A DNA stretch of 25,194 nt from positions 1 through 25,194 of the forward strand of contig DRKE01000251.1 of assembly GCA_011051925.1 (NCBI GenBank), written 5' to 3'. The stretch is from Deltaproteobacteria bacterium. GTDB taxonomy: Bacteria; Myxococcota_A; UBA9160; UBA4427. The translations under genes and the position numbers were made by a program. How positions within the stretch are numbered: position 1 is the first letter of the stretch; every line of letters starts with the position of its first letter. The notes beneath the pieces were generated by a model. It ran no database searches, was not told where the DNA came from, and saw only the letters and a list, made by a program, of their open reading frames with translations. Positions 6,869 through 14,587 of the stretch are shown here, one piece after another.

Positions 6869-8554
6869 ATGCGTACGTTGACCGACGGATTTCCCAAGGA
6901 GCATGCGCTCGATCGGCGCGAAGACGCCGAGTCGGAATTCAGCCCGGAATGGGAGACCAAGACGGCGATCTCCCGGATCCTCGGCATCGCCCTCAAACCG
7001 ATCAGTTTTCGCCAGCAGCTCGAAGAGATCATCGATGTCATCGTGTCGATCTCCTGGCTCGGTGCGGTCCGAAAGGGCGCGATCTTCGTCGCCAACGGGA
7101 GGCAGGAGCTGATCCTCGCCGTCCAGCACGATCTCAACCCCGCACTGCTCACGAGATGCGCCCTGGTCCCGTTCGGGAGGTGTCTCTGCGGTCGGGCCGC
7201 CCTGCGGAAGCAGATCCTCTTCAAGAGCTGCGTCGACGAAGAACACGAGATCAGCTTCCCCGGAATGAGCGGCCACGGCCATTACAACATCCCGCTCCTC
7301 GGAGGAGACGAGACCGTCATCGGCGTGATCGTCCTCTATCTCGAGGATCATCACCGACCCCATCCGGAAGAAGAGACCTTCACGGACATGCTGGGCCAGG
7401 CGGTCGCGAGCATCCTCACCCATCGGAACCTCGACCTCCAGTCCGAGATCGGGCGGATCCAGCTCCAGCAGGCGCACGTCGACATGATGAGCAAGCTCGT
7501 GTCGGCTGCCGAGTATCGCGATCACGAAACCGGATTCCACCTGAAGAGGATGAGCCGCTATTCGGTCATCATCGGCCAGACGATCGGGCTCTCCCACGAG
7601 GAGCTCGACCTGCTCGGAATCGCCGCCCCGATGCACGATATCGGGAAGGTGGGCATCCCGGACGAGATCCTGATGAAGCCCGGAAAGCTCACGGACGACG
7701 AATACGCGGTCATGAAGCGTCATCCGGAGATCGGCGCCAACATCCTCTCGGGCGACAATCCGCTCATGCAGGCGAGCCACGACATCGCCCTCGGTCACCA
7801 CGAGAAATGGGACGGCAGCGGCTATCCGCGCGGTCTGGTCGGAGAAGAAACCCCGCTCTTCGCACGGATCTGCGCCCTGGCGGACGTCTTCGACGCGCTC
7901 ACCACGCGACGCCCCTACAAGGAGCCCTGGCCGCTCGAACGAACCCTCGCCTTCATCCGGGAGCAGTCGGGCAGCCATTTCGATCCGAATCTGGTCGAGG
8001 CTCTGAACCAGAGCCTGGACGAGATCCTCGAGGTCGCATCGCTCTTCGGAGACGATGACGACGACAGTCACCTCTTCGGAACCGAGGGCCTCCCGCGGAC
8101 GTCCTCAGACGGCGAGCCCGGTCATCTCGAGAGACTGCGCAAGACCGATGCGCCGGGCGTCGAAACCGTCGCCCGGCAACACCGCTTCATCATGGACATC
8201 ACCCAGCGGCTCGAAACGGCCGCGATCAGCATGGATACCCGGGAATTCTTCGACTGCCTGAACGCGCTGCAGGCCAACCTCTCGGTCTATCTCGTCAACG
8301 AAGAGAATCTCATGCGGCAGATCGACTATCCGGAAGCCGAGCGACACGAGGACGCCCACCGGACCTTCGCCGCCCTCACGAGTCGAATGCTGGCCGACCT
8401 CGAAACGTCTCCCCTCGCGGCGAGCTTCGCGGCCCCCCGCCTGATCGGCGAATGGGTCCGCGATCATGTCGAGGGCCATGGATCGGAGCTGCTCGGCTTC
8501 CTCCGGGACCGCGCCCTTCAAACCCGGTCGCGTACCGGCCAGCGTTCTTCCTGA
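6869..8554 (+). CDS. GAF / HD-GYP / hemerythrin-like protein (probable c-di-GMP phosphodiesterase)
   Basis: A 561-residue cytoplasmic signalling protein. Residues ~45-190 form a GAF-type sensor (GRCLCGRAA at 103-111). Residues ~200-395 form an HD-GYP phosphodiesterase with His219, the HD dyad His256-Asp257 in MHDIGK, HPEIG, His310-His311 and the GSGYP signature at 316-320; HD-GYP domains hydrolyse cyclic di-GMP. After an acidic linker (394-399), residues ~430-545 resemble a four-helix hemerythrin: His438, Glu478, His493, His497 and His533 occupy ligand positions, but Tyr474 and Gly538 replace a His and an Asp, so diiron binding may be altered or lost. ATG 6869 is chosen as the first Met before the domain; its ribosome site is weak. 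The end overlaps the convergent MBL gene by 37 bp. Confidence 0.92.
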   Translation: MRTLTDGFPKEHALDRREDAESEFSPEWETKTAISRILGIALKPISFRQQLEEIIDVIVSISWLGAVRKGAIFVANGRQELILAVQHDLNPALLTRCALVPFGRCLCGRAALRKQILFKSCVDEEHEISFPGMSGHGHYNIPLLGGDETVIGVIVLYLEDHHRPHPEEETFTDMLGQAVASILTHRNLDLQSEIGRIQLQQAHVDMMSKLVSAAEYRDHETGFHLKRMSRYSVIIGQTIGLSHEELDLLGIAAPMHDIGKVGIPDEILMKPGKLTDDEYAVMKRHPEIGANILSGDNPLMQASHDIALGHHEKWDGSGYPRGLVGEETPLFARICALADVFDALTTRRPYKEPWPLERTLAFIREQSGSHFDPNLVEALNQSLDEILEVASLFGDDDDDSHLFGTEGLPRTSSDGEPGHLERLRKTDAPGVETVARQHRFIMDITQRLETAAISMDTREFFDCLNALQANLSVYLVNEENLMRQIDYPEAERHEDAHRTFAALTSRMLADLETSPLAASFAAPRLIGEWVRDHVEGHGSELLGFLRDRALQTRSRTGQRSS

Positions 8555-9465
8555 AGAAGCCCCACATCACGAAAAAGTGCCGCCGAATCGATGGGCGCAT
8601 CCGCGGGTTCGCCCCGGAACTCGCGATAGGCCCGCTCCACGCTGAAGACGAGACGTTCGGGTTCATGCCACTTCTCGTAGGGTCCGAGATCGATCCGGCG
8701 AGCCGCGTCGAGCGCGGACAGGCCCCGCTCGAAGAAATGTCTCGATTCCTCGAGAACGTGCTGCAGATAGGCCTTCATGTCACGCGGGCCCTCGCGGCCG
8801 CAGAGCGGCCCATGCCCCGGAACCACGACCTCGGGATCGAGGGCGAGAATCCGATCGAGGGCGTCGATCCAGCCCGCGAAGGTGCCGATCCACCCGACGG
8901 GTGTACAGAGCCGGAAGACGATGTCCCCGGCGAAGACGACACGCTGGTCCGGTAGATGGACGATGACGTCGCTCTCGGTATGGGCGGGACCGACGTGGAT
9001 CAGCTCGACCGTCATTCCGTCGAGCTCGAGGCTCATGCGATCGTCGAAGAGCGTCGTCGGCGGGGTCGGTTCGATCCCCTCGAAATCCCAGGGCGCGAGC
9101 GCGCGAGCGAATTTCTGGAGGGCCGGCTGACCCGAGAGATCGGCCGACTTGATCATCTGCATCATTTCGGGCTTCTCGTCCATGAAACGCTTCGCGCAGT
9201 CGCGATGTCCGATGATCTCCGCGCCGGAAAGCAGCTGATTGCCCCAGCAATGGTCGCCATTATGATGGGTATTCACGACCCGTCGCGCCGGTTCCGGCAG
9301 GACCCGCGCGTAGTGCTCGAGCAGTTCGCGGGTATGGGGCAGATCCCAGAACGTGTCGATCACGACGCCGCCCCCGGCGCCGAGCAGGCCCGAATTGCTG
9401 AATCCGATGCCCGGTTCTTCCTGCAGGCAGGCGTAGACGTCGTCTCCGATGGTTTCCAGCCGCAT
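8518..9465 (-). CDS. MBL-fold metallo-hydrolase
   Basis: A 315-residue metallo-beta-lactamase-fold hydrolase. The metal motif is THHNGDH (residues 66-72), i.e. HxNxDH rather than HxHxDH; further ligands are His162 (GPAHTESD), Asp181 (FAGD) and His218 (VPGHGP). The family is broad (lactonases, thioesterases, relatives of quinoprotein relay enzymes), and no substrate can be assigned. A C-terminal extension of ~70 residues (DAARRIDLGPYEKWHEPERL) is helical and probably shapes the active site. ATG 9465 is preferred over a TTG at 9489; purines (GGGGAAAC) lie before it. It is divergent from the small membrane protein gene (70 bp) and convergent, with overlap, with the HD-GYP gene. Confidence 0.9.
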   Translation of the reverse strand: MRLETIGDDVYACLQEEPGIGFSNSGLLGAGGGVVIDTFWDLPHTRELLEHYARVLPEPARRVVNTHHNGDHCWGNQLLSGAEIIGHRDCAKRFMDEKPEMMQMIKSADLSGQPALQKFARALAPWDFEGIEPTPPTTLFDDRMSLELDGMTVELIHVGPAHTESDVIVHLPDQRVVFAGDIVFRLCTPVGWIGTFAGWIDALDRILALDPEVVVPGHGPLCGREGPRDMKAYLQHVLEESRHFFERGLSALDAARRIDLGPYEKWHEPERLVFSVERAYREFRGEPADAPIDSAALFRDVGLLQEERWPVRDRV

Positions 9466-9535
9466 CGTGGTTCCGTTTCCCCGTTCCAAGTAGAATCCGA
9501 ATGGATCTCGACCCTATCACAATCAGGAGGCAGCC

Positions 9536-10114
9536 ATGAACGAAACCATCCGTCAGGAAGATGTCGTCCAGCGAACCCTCGCTGAAGCCTGGCGTCTTTT
9601 CACCAACGATTTCGTGCTCTACGTCGTGGCGGGTCTTCTCGTCATCATCGTCTCGATCGTGAGCCTGGGGATCCTCTCCGGGCCGATGACGGTGGGCTTC
9701 ATCCAGCTGGTCGAGCGGCGAAGACGGGGAGAGGACTGCGGCGTCACCGACGTCTTCGACGGCTTCCAACGTTTCGGCGCCAGCCTGATCGCGTCGTTCC
9801 TGATCGGAATTGGCATCTTCATCGGCTGTCTCCTCTTCGTGCTTCCCGGCATCCTCTTCGGGCTCGCGATGGCCTTCACCTTCCAGGCGATCGCGATCGA
9901 GAACGCATCCGCGACCGGCGCAATGGGCCGGAGTTTCAACGTCATCAAGGAAAACCCGGGCGTTTCGATCGTGCTGCTGATCATCGTCCTGGTCCTGTCC
10001 GGAATCGGCGGTGCCGTGCTCTTCGGGACGCTTCTCACGATGCCCTTCAGCCTGATCGTGATGACCCTCGCCTACGACGAGCTCGCCTCGTCTCATGCAC
10101 TCGAGACGACGTAG
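9536..10114 (+). CDS. small integral membrane protein, uncharacterised
   Basis: A 192-residue membrane protein. Strongly hydrophobic segments lie near residues 27-55, 80-115 and 140-180, separated by a charged loop (ERRRRGEDCG) and a Lys/Asn-rich turn, suggesting four to six membrane crossings as paired re-entrant helices. The pattern with repeated FxxGxxLFVLPGILFG-type segments is like DUF975-type or related proteins whose function is unknown; I do not recognise a specific family. AGGAGG six bases before ATG 9536 gives a firm start. The stop is 3 bp before the start of the glycosidase-like gene, so the two are probably translated from one mRNA. Confidence 0.8.
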   Translation: MNETIRQEDVVQRTLAEAWRLFTNDFVLYVVAGLLVIIVSIVSLGILSGPMTVGFIQLVERRRRGEDCGVTDVFDGFQRFGASLIASFLIGIGIFIGCLLFVLPGILFGLAMAFTFQAIAIENASATGAMGRSFNVIKENPGVSIVLLIIVLVLSGIGGAVLFGTLLTMPFSLIVMTLAYDELASSHALETT

Positions 10115-10117
10115 GGA

Positions 10118-11329
10118 ATGGGATCCGGGCGCAGGTTCTTCCTCTCGACCTCGCTTCTCATGGTTGCGGTGGCGGGCACGACGAGCGCGCAACAGACGAG
10201 ATCCTTCGCCATGGGATTCACGCCCTGGCCCTCGGACGCGACGACCGCCGCGGTCGATCTGGCCTACGCACAGATCTCGGCCCATGGGGATCTCATCGCG
10301 CATCACTTCGACGGGGGCGTTCCCTGGCCCGAAGCGCTGGCGGGCGCCCCACTTCCCGCAGCGGTCGAAGCCGAACTCGCCGCACGGGTCGCGGCGACGC
10401 CACCCGGTCATCGGGTCTACCTCGCCCTTTCTCCCCTCAACGGCAGTCGCGACGGTCTCGCGCCCTACTGGAATACGACACCCAACGACCCGCTGCCACC
10501 CGCGTGGGCTGCGAAGCCCTTCGATGATCCGGATGTGATCGACGCCTACGCGAATTTCTCGCTCGCGTTGATCGATCGCTTTGATCCGGTTTCCTTCAAC
10601 TACGGGATCGAAGCGAGTGAGCTGCTCATCCACTCGCCGGGTCGGTGGGCCGGATTCGTGACCTTCGCCCAGGGTGTCTACGACCGGATCAAGGCGGTTC
10701 ATCCCCAGCTGCCGGTCTTCATCTCGGTCTCGCTGAAGGACCCGACGTCGAGCGACGCAGCGGCGATCCGGGCCGGCCTGCCAGCGATCCTTCCCTCGAC
10801 CGACCTGCTGGGAATCAGCGTCTATCCCTATGCGTTCTTCGGCCATGCGAACGCGGGCGACCCCGCGAACCTGCCGGGGGACTGGCTCGATCAGGCGGTC
10901 GGCCTCGCGGCGAACCGGCCACTCGTCATCACCGAGACCGGCTGGATCGCGGAAGATCTCGTGATCCCGACCTTCGGTCTGAACGTGCCCGCGACGCCCA
11001 TCCATCAGGCGGATTATCTCGCGGCACTCTTCTCCGAGGCGAATCGGCTGGGAGTCGGTTTCATCGTCTGGTTCACGCCCATGGACTACGACGCCCTCTG
11101 GAACGGCGCCCTGGGCCAGGATCCCCTCGCGGCCATCTGGCGGGATACCGGTCTCTACGACGAAACCGGAACGGCACGCCCGGCCCTGGGCCTCTGGGAT
11201 GAATGGCTGGCGAAACCGCTTCCCCCGGGCGTTCCCGTCGCGCGGAACCACGAGTGGATCCTCGTCGGCGTCCTCCTGACGACCCCCTGGTTGATCGGAC
11301 TGCAGCGCATTCGCCGTGAAGTCGCCTGA
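10118..11329 (+). CDS. exported glycoside hydrolase-like TIM-barrel protein with C-terminal anchor
   Basis: A 403-residue protein with an N-terminal signal peptide (MGSGRRFFLS then a hydrophobic core, cleavage likely after TTSA near residue 24). The central barrel resembles clan GH-A glycosidases such as GH53-like endo-galactanases: YGIEASEL (Glu165, candidate acid/base) and VITETGW (Glu273, candidate nucleophile), plus LLGISVYPY and VGFIVWFTPMDYD. A last hydrophobic helix (about 377-395) followed by RIRREVA suggests that the enzyme stays anchored in the inner membrane, facing the periplasm. ATG 10118 is 3 bp after the upstream stop with a short GGGA run. It ends 9 bp from the stop of the convergent metallophosphoesterase. 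Polysaccharide substrate unknown. Confidence 0.75.
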   Translation: MGSGRRFFLSTSLLMVAVAGTTSAQQTRSFAMGFTPWPSDATTAAVDLAYAQISAHGDLIAHHFDGGVPWPEALAGAPLPAAVEAELAARVAATPPGHRVYLALSPLNGSRDGLAPYWNTTPNDPLPPAWAAKPFDDPDVIDAYANFSLALIDRFDPVSFNYGIEASELLIHSPGRWAGFVTFAQGVYDRIKAVHPQLPVFISVSLKDPTSSDAAAIRAGLPAILPSTDLLGISVYPYAFFGHANAGDPANLPGDWLDQAVGLAANRPLVITETGWIAEDLVIPTFGLNVPATPIHQADYLAALFSEANRLGVGFIVWFTPMDYDALWNGALGQDPLAAIWRDTGLYDETGTARPALGLWDEWLAKPLPPGVPVARNHEWILVGVLLTTPWLIGLQRIRREVA

Positions 11330-11338
11330 CGATCCCGA

Positions 11339-12688
11339 TCAGGGCCGGGGCGGGCCGAAACGGGCCCGAAAGTCGGGCAACTCCAACGTAAATTCCTCTT
11401 CGGCCAGGAATTCATCCGGTGTCATCCCGGGCTGCTCGTGTTCCCGATACCAATCGGCGTAGGTCGGCAACTCGCCCGAGAGGACCCCATAGTGGGTCGA
11501 ATAGGTCCGGACTTCGACGGTCGGGATCTCGCCCGAGGTGTCGAAGCGCAGGATGCGGAACCAGCCGTCTCCGACGCCGACCGGGCGGCGGAAGAACCGG
11601 TCCGGGGGCTGTCCCGCGTCGAGCGCCGATTGCCCGCGGTCCTGATAGTCAGCCAGGATCTGATGGACCACGTGGCCGAGATCGTTCCGGTCGGCCCGGC
11701 GCGACTGCCCATGCTGATGGCCGCAGAGCACCATGAAGATCTGGTCGTTGGGCTTGATCAGCTTCTGGAAGAGTTCTTCGGCACTGTTGTGATGGTCGGG
11801 ATCGACGCGATCGAGGTCGATGATCGGATTCGGATGGCGTTCGCCGTGCACGTCGAGATAGTCATGGGTGCTGATGATCGTCGGCAGGCCCGGATACTTG
11901 ACCATGACGGAGCGTGCCCAGGCCACGACGTCATCGTCCGCCTGCATCTCGAGGGCCAGGTGCAGAAACGAATACCCACCCGCCCGGAAGATCTGGGCGC
12001 TGTCCGCACCGCCCCGGAAACTGTCGACGTACCAGCTCTTTCCGGCGAAGAAGGGCTTGTCGTCTCCGAAGGCCGATCGAAAATTGTCGAGACCGCCGAC
12101 ATGGATCATGCCGATGTCCTCGGGCACGATCTTCAGCTCGGATCGAGGCTTCGACAGGTTCGGCGGGAAGGAATCCACGCTCCACATCGCGTCGTAGTCG
12201 TGGTTGCCCGGGGCGACGCCGAAGGGAAGGCCGGAGGCGGCGATGATCTCGTAGCCTTCGATGGCCTTGGGTATCTCGACTTCGAATGTCCGGGGCGTCG
12301 GAGGGAATCGACCGTCGAGGAAGGGGTTCGCGACGCGTCCGACGCCCCGCTCGGCATGCGCCGGATCGATCGGCCGGGTCTGGTGCTGCCAGACATCGCC
12401 GACGGACGCGACGAAGACGATTTCGCCACCCGCACCACGGGCATGGTCGGCGATCCAACGCATCTGCTCGATGAACTGCTCGCTCGCGTCGATCGCGAAA
12501 CCCCCGTCCTTCTGATGCGTATAGTCGACGTAGTTCTGGGTATCGGGAATCATCGCGATCTCGAAGGGCTCGAGCCGAACCGCCTCCTCGGAGGTCGGAG
12601 CTTGCGCGCAACCGAGAAGGCCGACCAGGCCAAGGCAGACCAGAAAGGACACGTGGGGCCGCGAGCAGCGGACAACGGGGCTGGACAT
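11339..12688 (-). CDS. metallophosphoesterase lipoprotein (calcineurin-like)
   Basis: A 449-residue exported phosphoesterase. The N-terminus is a lipoprotein signal: basic start, hydrophobic stretch and lipobox LLGC with Cys27 as the lipidated residue. Metal-binding motifs are in the classic order: IPDTQNY (Asp49), SVGDVW (Asp98), PGNHDYD (Asn162-His163), IISTHDYLD and LCGHQHGQ. The IPDTQNY start is typical of secreted calcineurin-like phosphoesterases. The substrate is unknown and might be a nucleotide, sugar phosphate or phosphodiester outside the cytoplasm. AGGAGGATT seven bases before ATG 12688 fixes the start, although the frame is open to 12841. It is the last clearly chromosomal-type gene before the gene-poor junction. 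Confidence 0.9.
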   Translation of the reverse strand: MSSPVVRCSRPHVSFLVCLGLVGLLGCAQAPTSEEAVRLEPFEIAMIPDTQNYVDYTHQKDGGFAIDASEQFIEQMRWIADHARGAGGEIVFVASVGDVWQHQTRPIDPAHAERGVGRVANPFLDGRFPPTPRTFEVEIPKAIEGYEIIAASGLPFGVAPGNHDYDAMWSVDSFPPNLSKPRSELKIVPEDIGMIHVGGLDNFRSAFGDDKPFFAGKSWYVDSFRGGADSAQIFRAGGYSFLHLALEMQADDDVVAWARSVMVKYPGLPTIISTHDYLDVHGERHPNPIIDLDRVDPDHHNSAEELFQKLIKPNDQIFMVLCGHQHGQSRRADRNDLGHVVHQILADYQDRGQSALDAGQPPDRFFRRPVGVGDGWFRILRFDTSGEIPTVEVRTYSTHYGVLSGELPTYADWYREHEQPGMTPDEFLAEEEFTLELPDFRARFGPPRP

Positions 12689-13089
12689 CGGAATCCTCCT
12701 CTTCTTCATCATCTTCCCGACCCGATTTCTAGCGGACCTCTGGACGCGGCGCCGGGCCGGCACCGGGGAACCGCGCGCGGCTGGAATGGCCTTCCTGGTC
12801 AGCAGGGCGTCCTCGATCAGTCCAAGCGGGTGACCTTCCATCCAGGCGAATCATTCGAGCGAGAGCTGCCATAGCGAGATCTTCGGCGCCGAGTCACAGA
12901 GCCAGCAGGGAATTCGCTCTCTCTTCTGACCATTTCATCTGATAGAGGGCTGGCAGCAAGAGACGCTGCAGAGAGGTAGATCGGGTAGTGCCGCGTCCGG
13001 AGGCCCGCGCCAAGGCGACGAAGGAAGAACGAAACGAACGACGAATACTTGACGGGGCTGGCCTTCTCGTGGTAGCGGTTGTATCTGGT
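12689..13089. other. gene-poor stretch upstream of the metallophosphoesterase
   Basis: No convincing gene is seen. Open frames on both strands are short, have no recognisable domain and no supporting ribosome site. The first ~150 bp presumably hold the metallophosphoesterase promoter on the minus strand; the rest resembles a decayed or non-coding spacer leading into the attC-like element. If that element is real, this could be what remains of a preceding gene cassette. Confidence 0.4.
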
Positions 13090-13174
13090 GCCCAACAGCT
13101 GGCTGCAATCGATCCGTGGTACCGTTCTGGCGCCGGGCGCCGCGCCTCAGCGTTGACAGTCGCCGCTGTTAGGT
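13090..13174. repeat. attC-like (integron cassette recombination site) inverted element
   Basis: The left end GCCCAAC (13090-13096) fits RYYYAAC and the right end GTTAGGT (13168-13174) fits the core GTTRRRY. They lie 85 bp apart, within the usual 57-141 bp attC range. Next to the core boxes AACAGC pairs with GCTGTT, followed by an imperfect stem (GGC...TG...CAA) with unpaired bases, as in attC folding. The centre is a GC-rich palindrome-like loop. Another GTTGGGC core-like sequence is at 13194-13200. No integrase is in the window. The element could also be a chance inverted repeat or an unrelated hairpin. Confidence 0.4.
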
Positions 13175-13222
13175 GCAGCTGAATCGCATGTCCGTTGGGC
13201 GGCACGAAGTGGAGGCGCGACC

Positions 13223-13774
13223 ATGGCGCAACGCAGATCAGCTCGCCGAGGCCGAGCACACCGGAACGTTGAGTTCATGAATACGTTCCACGAGATGACC
13301 GAACTCTCGCAGGGCGAATTCGCAGATGCCTGTGGCAAGCGCCAGTCCAATATGTCTGCCTATTTGCGAGGACAACTCACGCCGCAGCGAAAGGTCCTCT
13401 GGTCATCGCTAGAGCACTTCTTCCAATGGAGAGTCACTTCTATCGCCGAGTTGGAGCCTCTCCCGAGCAACCTCAACACGCTCCCGACCGACCCGGGAAT
13501 CTACGTTTTCTACGATTCTGCCGGAAACGTGCTGTACATCGGAAAGGCGACGAACCTTCGCACCGAGATCCGCCAGACCCTCGGTCGTTCGGTTCCCGAG
13601 GGCATTCGCTTCGGCCCAACCCTCGGGAAGTCACACCCGCGTCTGCGCCGTATCACGGCGCGCTACTCAGCCTATTCCGTGCCCTCCCCACGTCTCCGCC
13701 ACAACCTGGAAGCCCTCCTGCTGCGGGTTCACCCGAACCAGACCCACAATCAGAACATCGGGAATTTCAAATAG
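13223..13774 (+). CDS. helix-turn-helix + GIY-YIG nuclease domain protein
   Basis: A 183-residue protein. Residues ~20-60 look like an XRE-type helix-turn-helix (LSQGEFADACGKRQSNMSAY). Residues ~90-178 are a GIY-YIG nuclease: PGIYVFYD (91-98), VLYIGKATNLR (103-113, with Tyr105 and the catalytic Arg113), then the metal-binding Glu163 in NLEALLLR and a final Asn-rich NQNIGNF. GIY-YIG domains cut DNA in repair, homing and restriction; a DNA-binding head would target it. GGAGG seven bases before ATG 13223 fixes the start. It begins 49 bp after the attC-like core, so it may be a mobile cassette gene. It could act as a small restriction or homing enzyme; no partner is evident. Confidence 0.75.
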   Translation: MAQRRSARRGRAHRNVEFMNTFHEMTELSQGEFADACGKRQSNMSAYLRGQLTPQRKVLWSSLEHFFQWRVTSIAELEPLPSNLNTLPTDPGIYVFYDSAGNVLYIGKATNLRTEIRQTLGRSVPEGIRFGPTLGKSHPRLRRITARYSAYSVPSPRLRHNLEALLLRVHPNQTHNQNIGNFK

Positions 13775-13855
13775 CCTGCGTGCCGCGGAACCGGGCGTCG
13801 GGGTTGGCTCATGTCCGACCAGAGCAACGATCGCGCCAATTCACACCTTCCTCGA

Positions 13856-14326
13856 TCATGAACCATCCGTGGGTCGCGGCGTGTAGCGTGTCAGATTCGC
13901 TCGTCGACGAGCGAGGTGAAGCTTTCTTCGGAGCAAATCCCGCATGGCTCTCATCTCGAGCGGATAGACATCGGCCTTCGGGAAGTTCCCGTCCCGGAGC
14001 AGGGTCGTGATCTCGAAGGCATCGATCTTGTCGTTCTTGGCCTTGCCGCCATGAATGGTTTTCATGTAGAGAGCGTGGCCGAGAACGAACTCGATCTCCT
14101 CCCGGCGACAGAGATCGGCCAGCCAATACCAGGTGAAGATGCACTCGACGGCCATGACCAGGGCGTCTCGGAACGGATCGATGGCCGCTAGAAAGGCTTT
14201 TGGCCGGCTCTTCTTGTTGCTGTGGAGGAGGACCTGTCCCTTCCGATCGAGAATGCAGAGGTACAGGGTCTTGGCGTGCAAATCGACTCCGCAGTCGTGG
14301 TCGTGGCTATTGGTGTAGAATCTCAT
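13856..14326 (-). pseudogene. IS110-family transposase, N-terminal fragment
   Basis: A 156-residue frame matching only the N-terminal DEDD (RuvC-like) domain of IS110-family transposases: Asp15 in CGVDLHAKT, Glu61 in AVECIF, Asp99 and Asp102 in KNDKIDA, then the conserved PLEMRAMRDLLRRKLHLARRRANL region. Intact family members run about 300-400 residues. Similarity stops near residue 146 (about base 13889) and the frame closes after ten unrelated residues, so the C-terminal serine-containing domain and the 3' end of the element are gone. AAGGAGAGAGCC before ATG 14326 shows an intact translation start. It marks past mobile-element activity at the edge of the restriction island and is not expected to transpose by itself. 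Confidence 0.85.
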
Positions 14327-14339
14327 GGCTCTCTCCTTG

Positions 14340-14560
14340 GAGGTTGGTGTTTGTTGCTTCCAACCGGCCTACTTCGGGTGAAGTAGGTCGAGGAGGGGCC
14401 TGGAAGAGAATCAAGGGCTTGCAGCTGCCGATCCACGGCAAGCTAGAATCGAGGCATCTTAGATCCTGGGGACGAACACTGTTCGCTCGGCGGAGCGCAG
14501 AGGCGCCGTGGCTCGTAGCTGAGCGCTGATCCGTCAGACAGCCCAGTGAGAATCCGGCAA
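14340..14560 (-). ncRNA. structured non-coding flank of the IS110 fragment (possible bridge-RNA relic)
   Basis: The ~220 bp upstream of the transposase start have no gene but contain several inverted repeats: CCTACTTC/GAAGTAGG with a 4-nt loop (14368-14387), a bulged stem around TGCCG/CGGCA (14423-14444), and the odd palindrome CGAACA-C-TGTTCG (14473-14485). Some IS110 elements are known to encode a folded bridge RNA in the non-coding end upstream of the transposase gene. Position and structure fit, but guide loops were not identified, so this is a hypothesis. The stretch also supplies the DNA directly upstream of hsdM. Confidence 0.25.
14368..14387. repeat. perfect 8-bp hairpin
   Basis: CCTACTTC (14368-14375), loop GGGT, GAAGTAGG (14380-14387). 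It lies about 40 bases before the transposase fragment's start codon. It has no T-run. It could be part of an IS110 end structure or regulate the transposase leader. Confidence 0.6.
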
Positions 14561-14587
14561 CAACCATCCTCGTGAGGGAGTAGGCGT

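Noticed and set aside
9260..11251. 663-residue minus-strand frame across the membrane protein and glycosidase genes
   Set aside because: Low-complexity charged sequence without domains. The plus-strand genes have a signal peptide, membrane helices and an AGGAGG ribosome site.
11325..11350. CCTGA/TCAGG inverted repeat between the glycosidase and phosphoesterase genes as a bidirectional terminator
   Set aside because: The stem is only about 5 bp with no T-run on either strand; too weak to call.
12817..13259. Short open frames on both strands in the junction region
   Set aside because: No domain, no ribosome site, mutually overlapping frames running through the attC-like element; likely non-coding or decayed.
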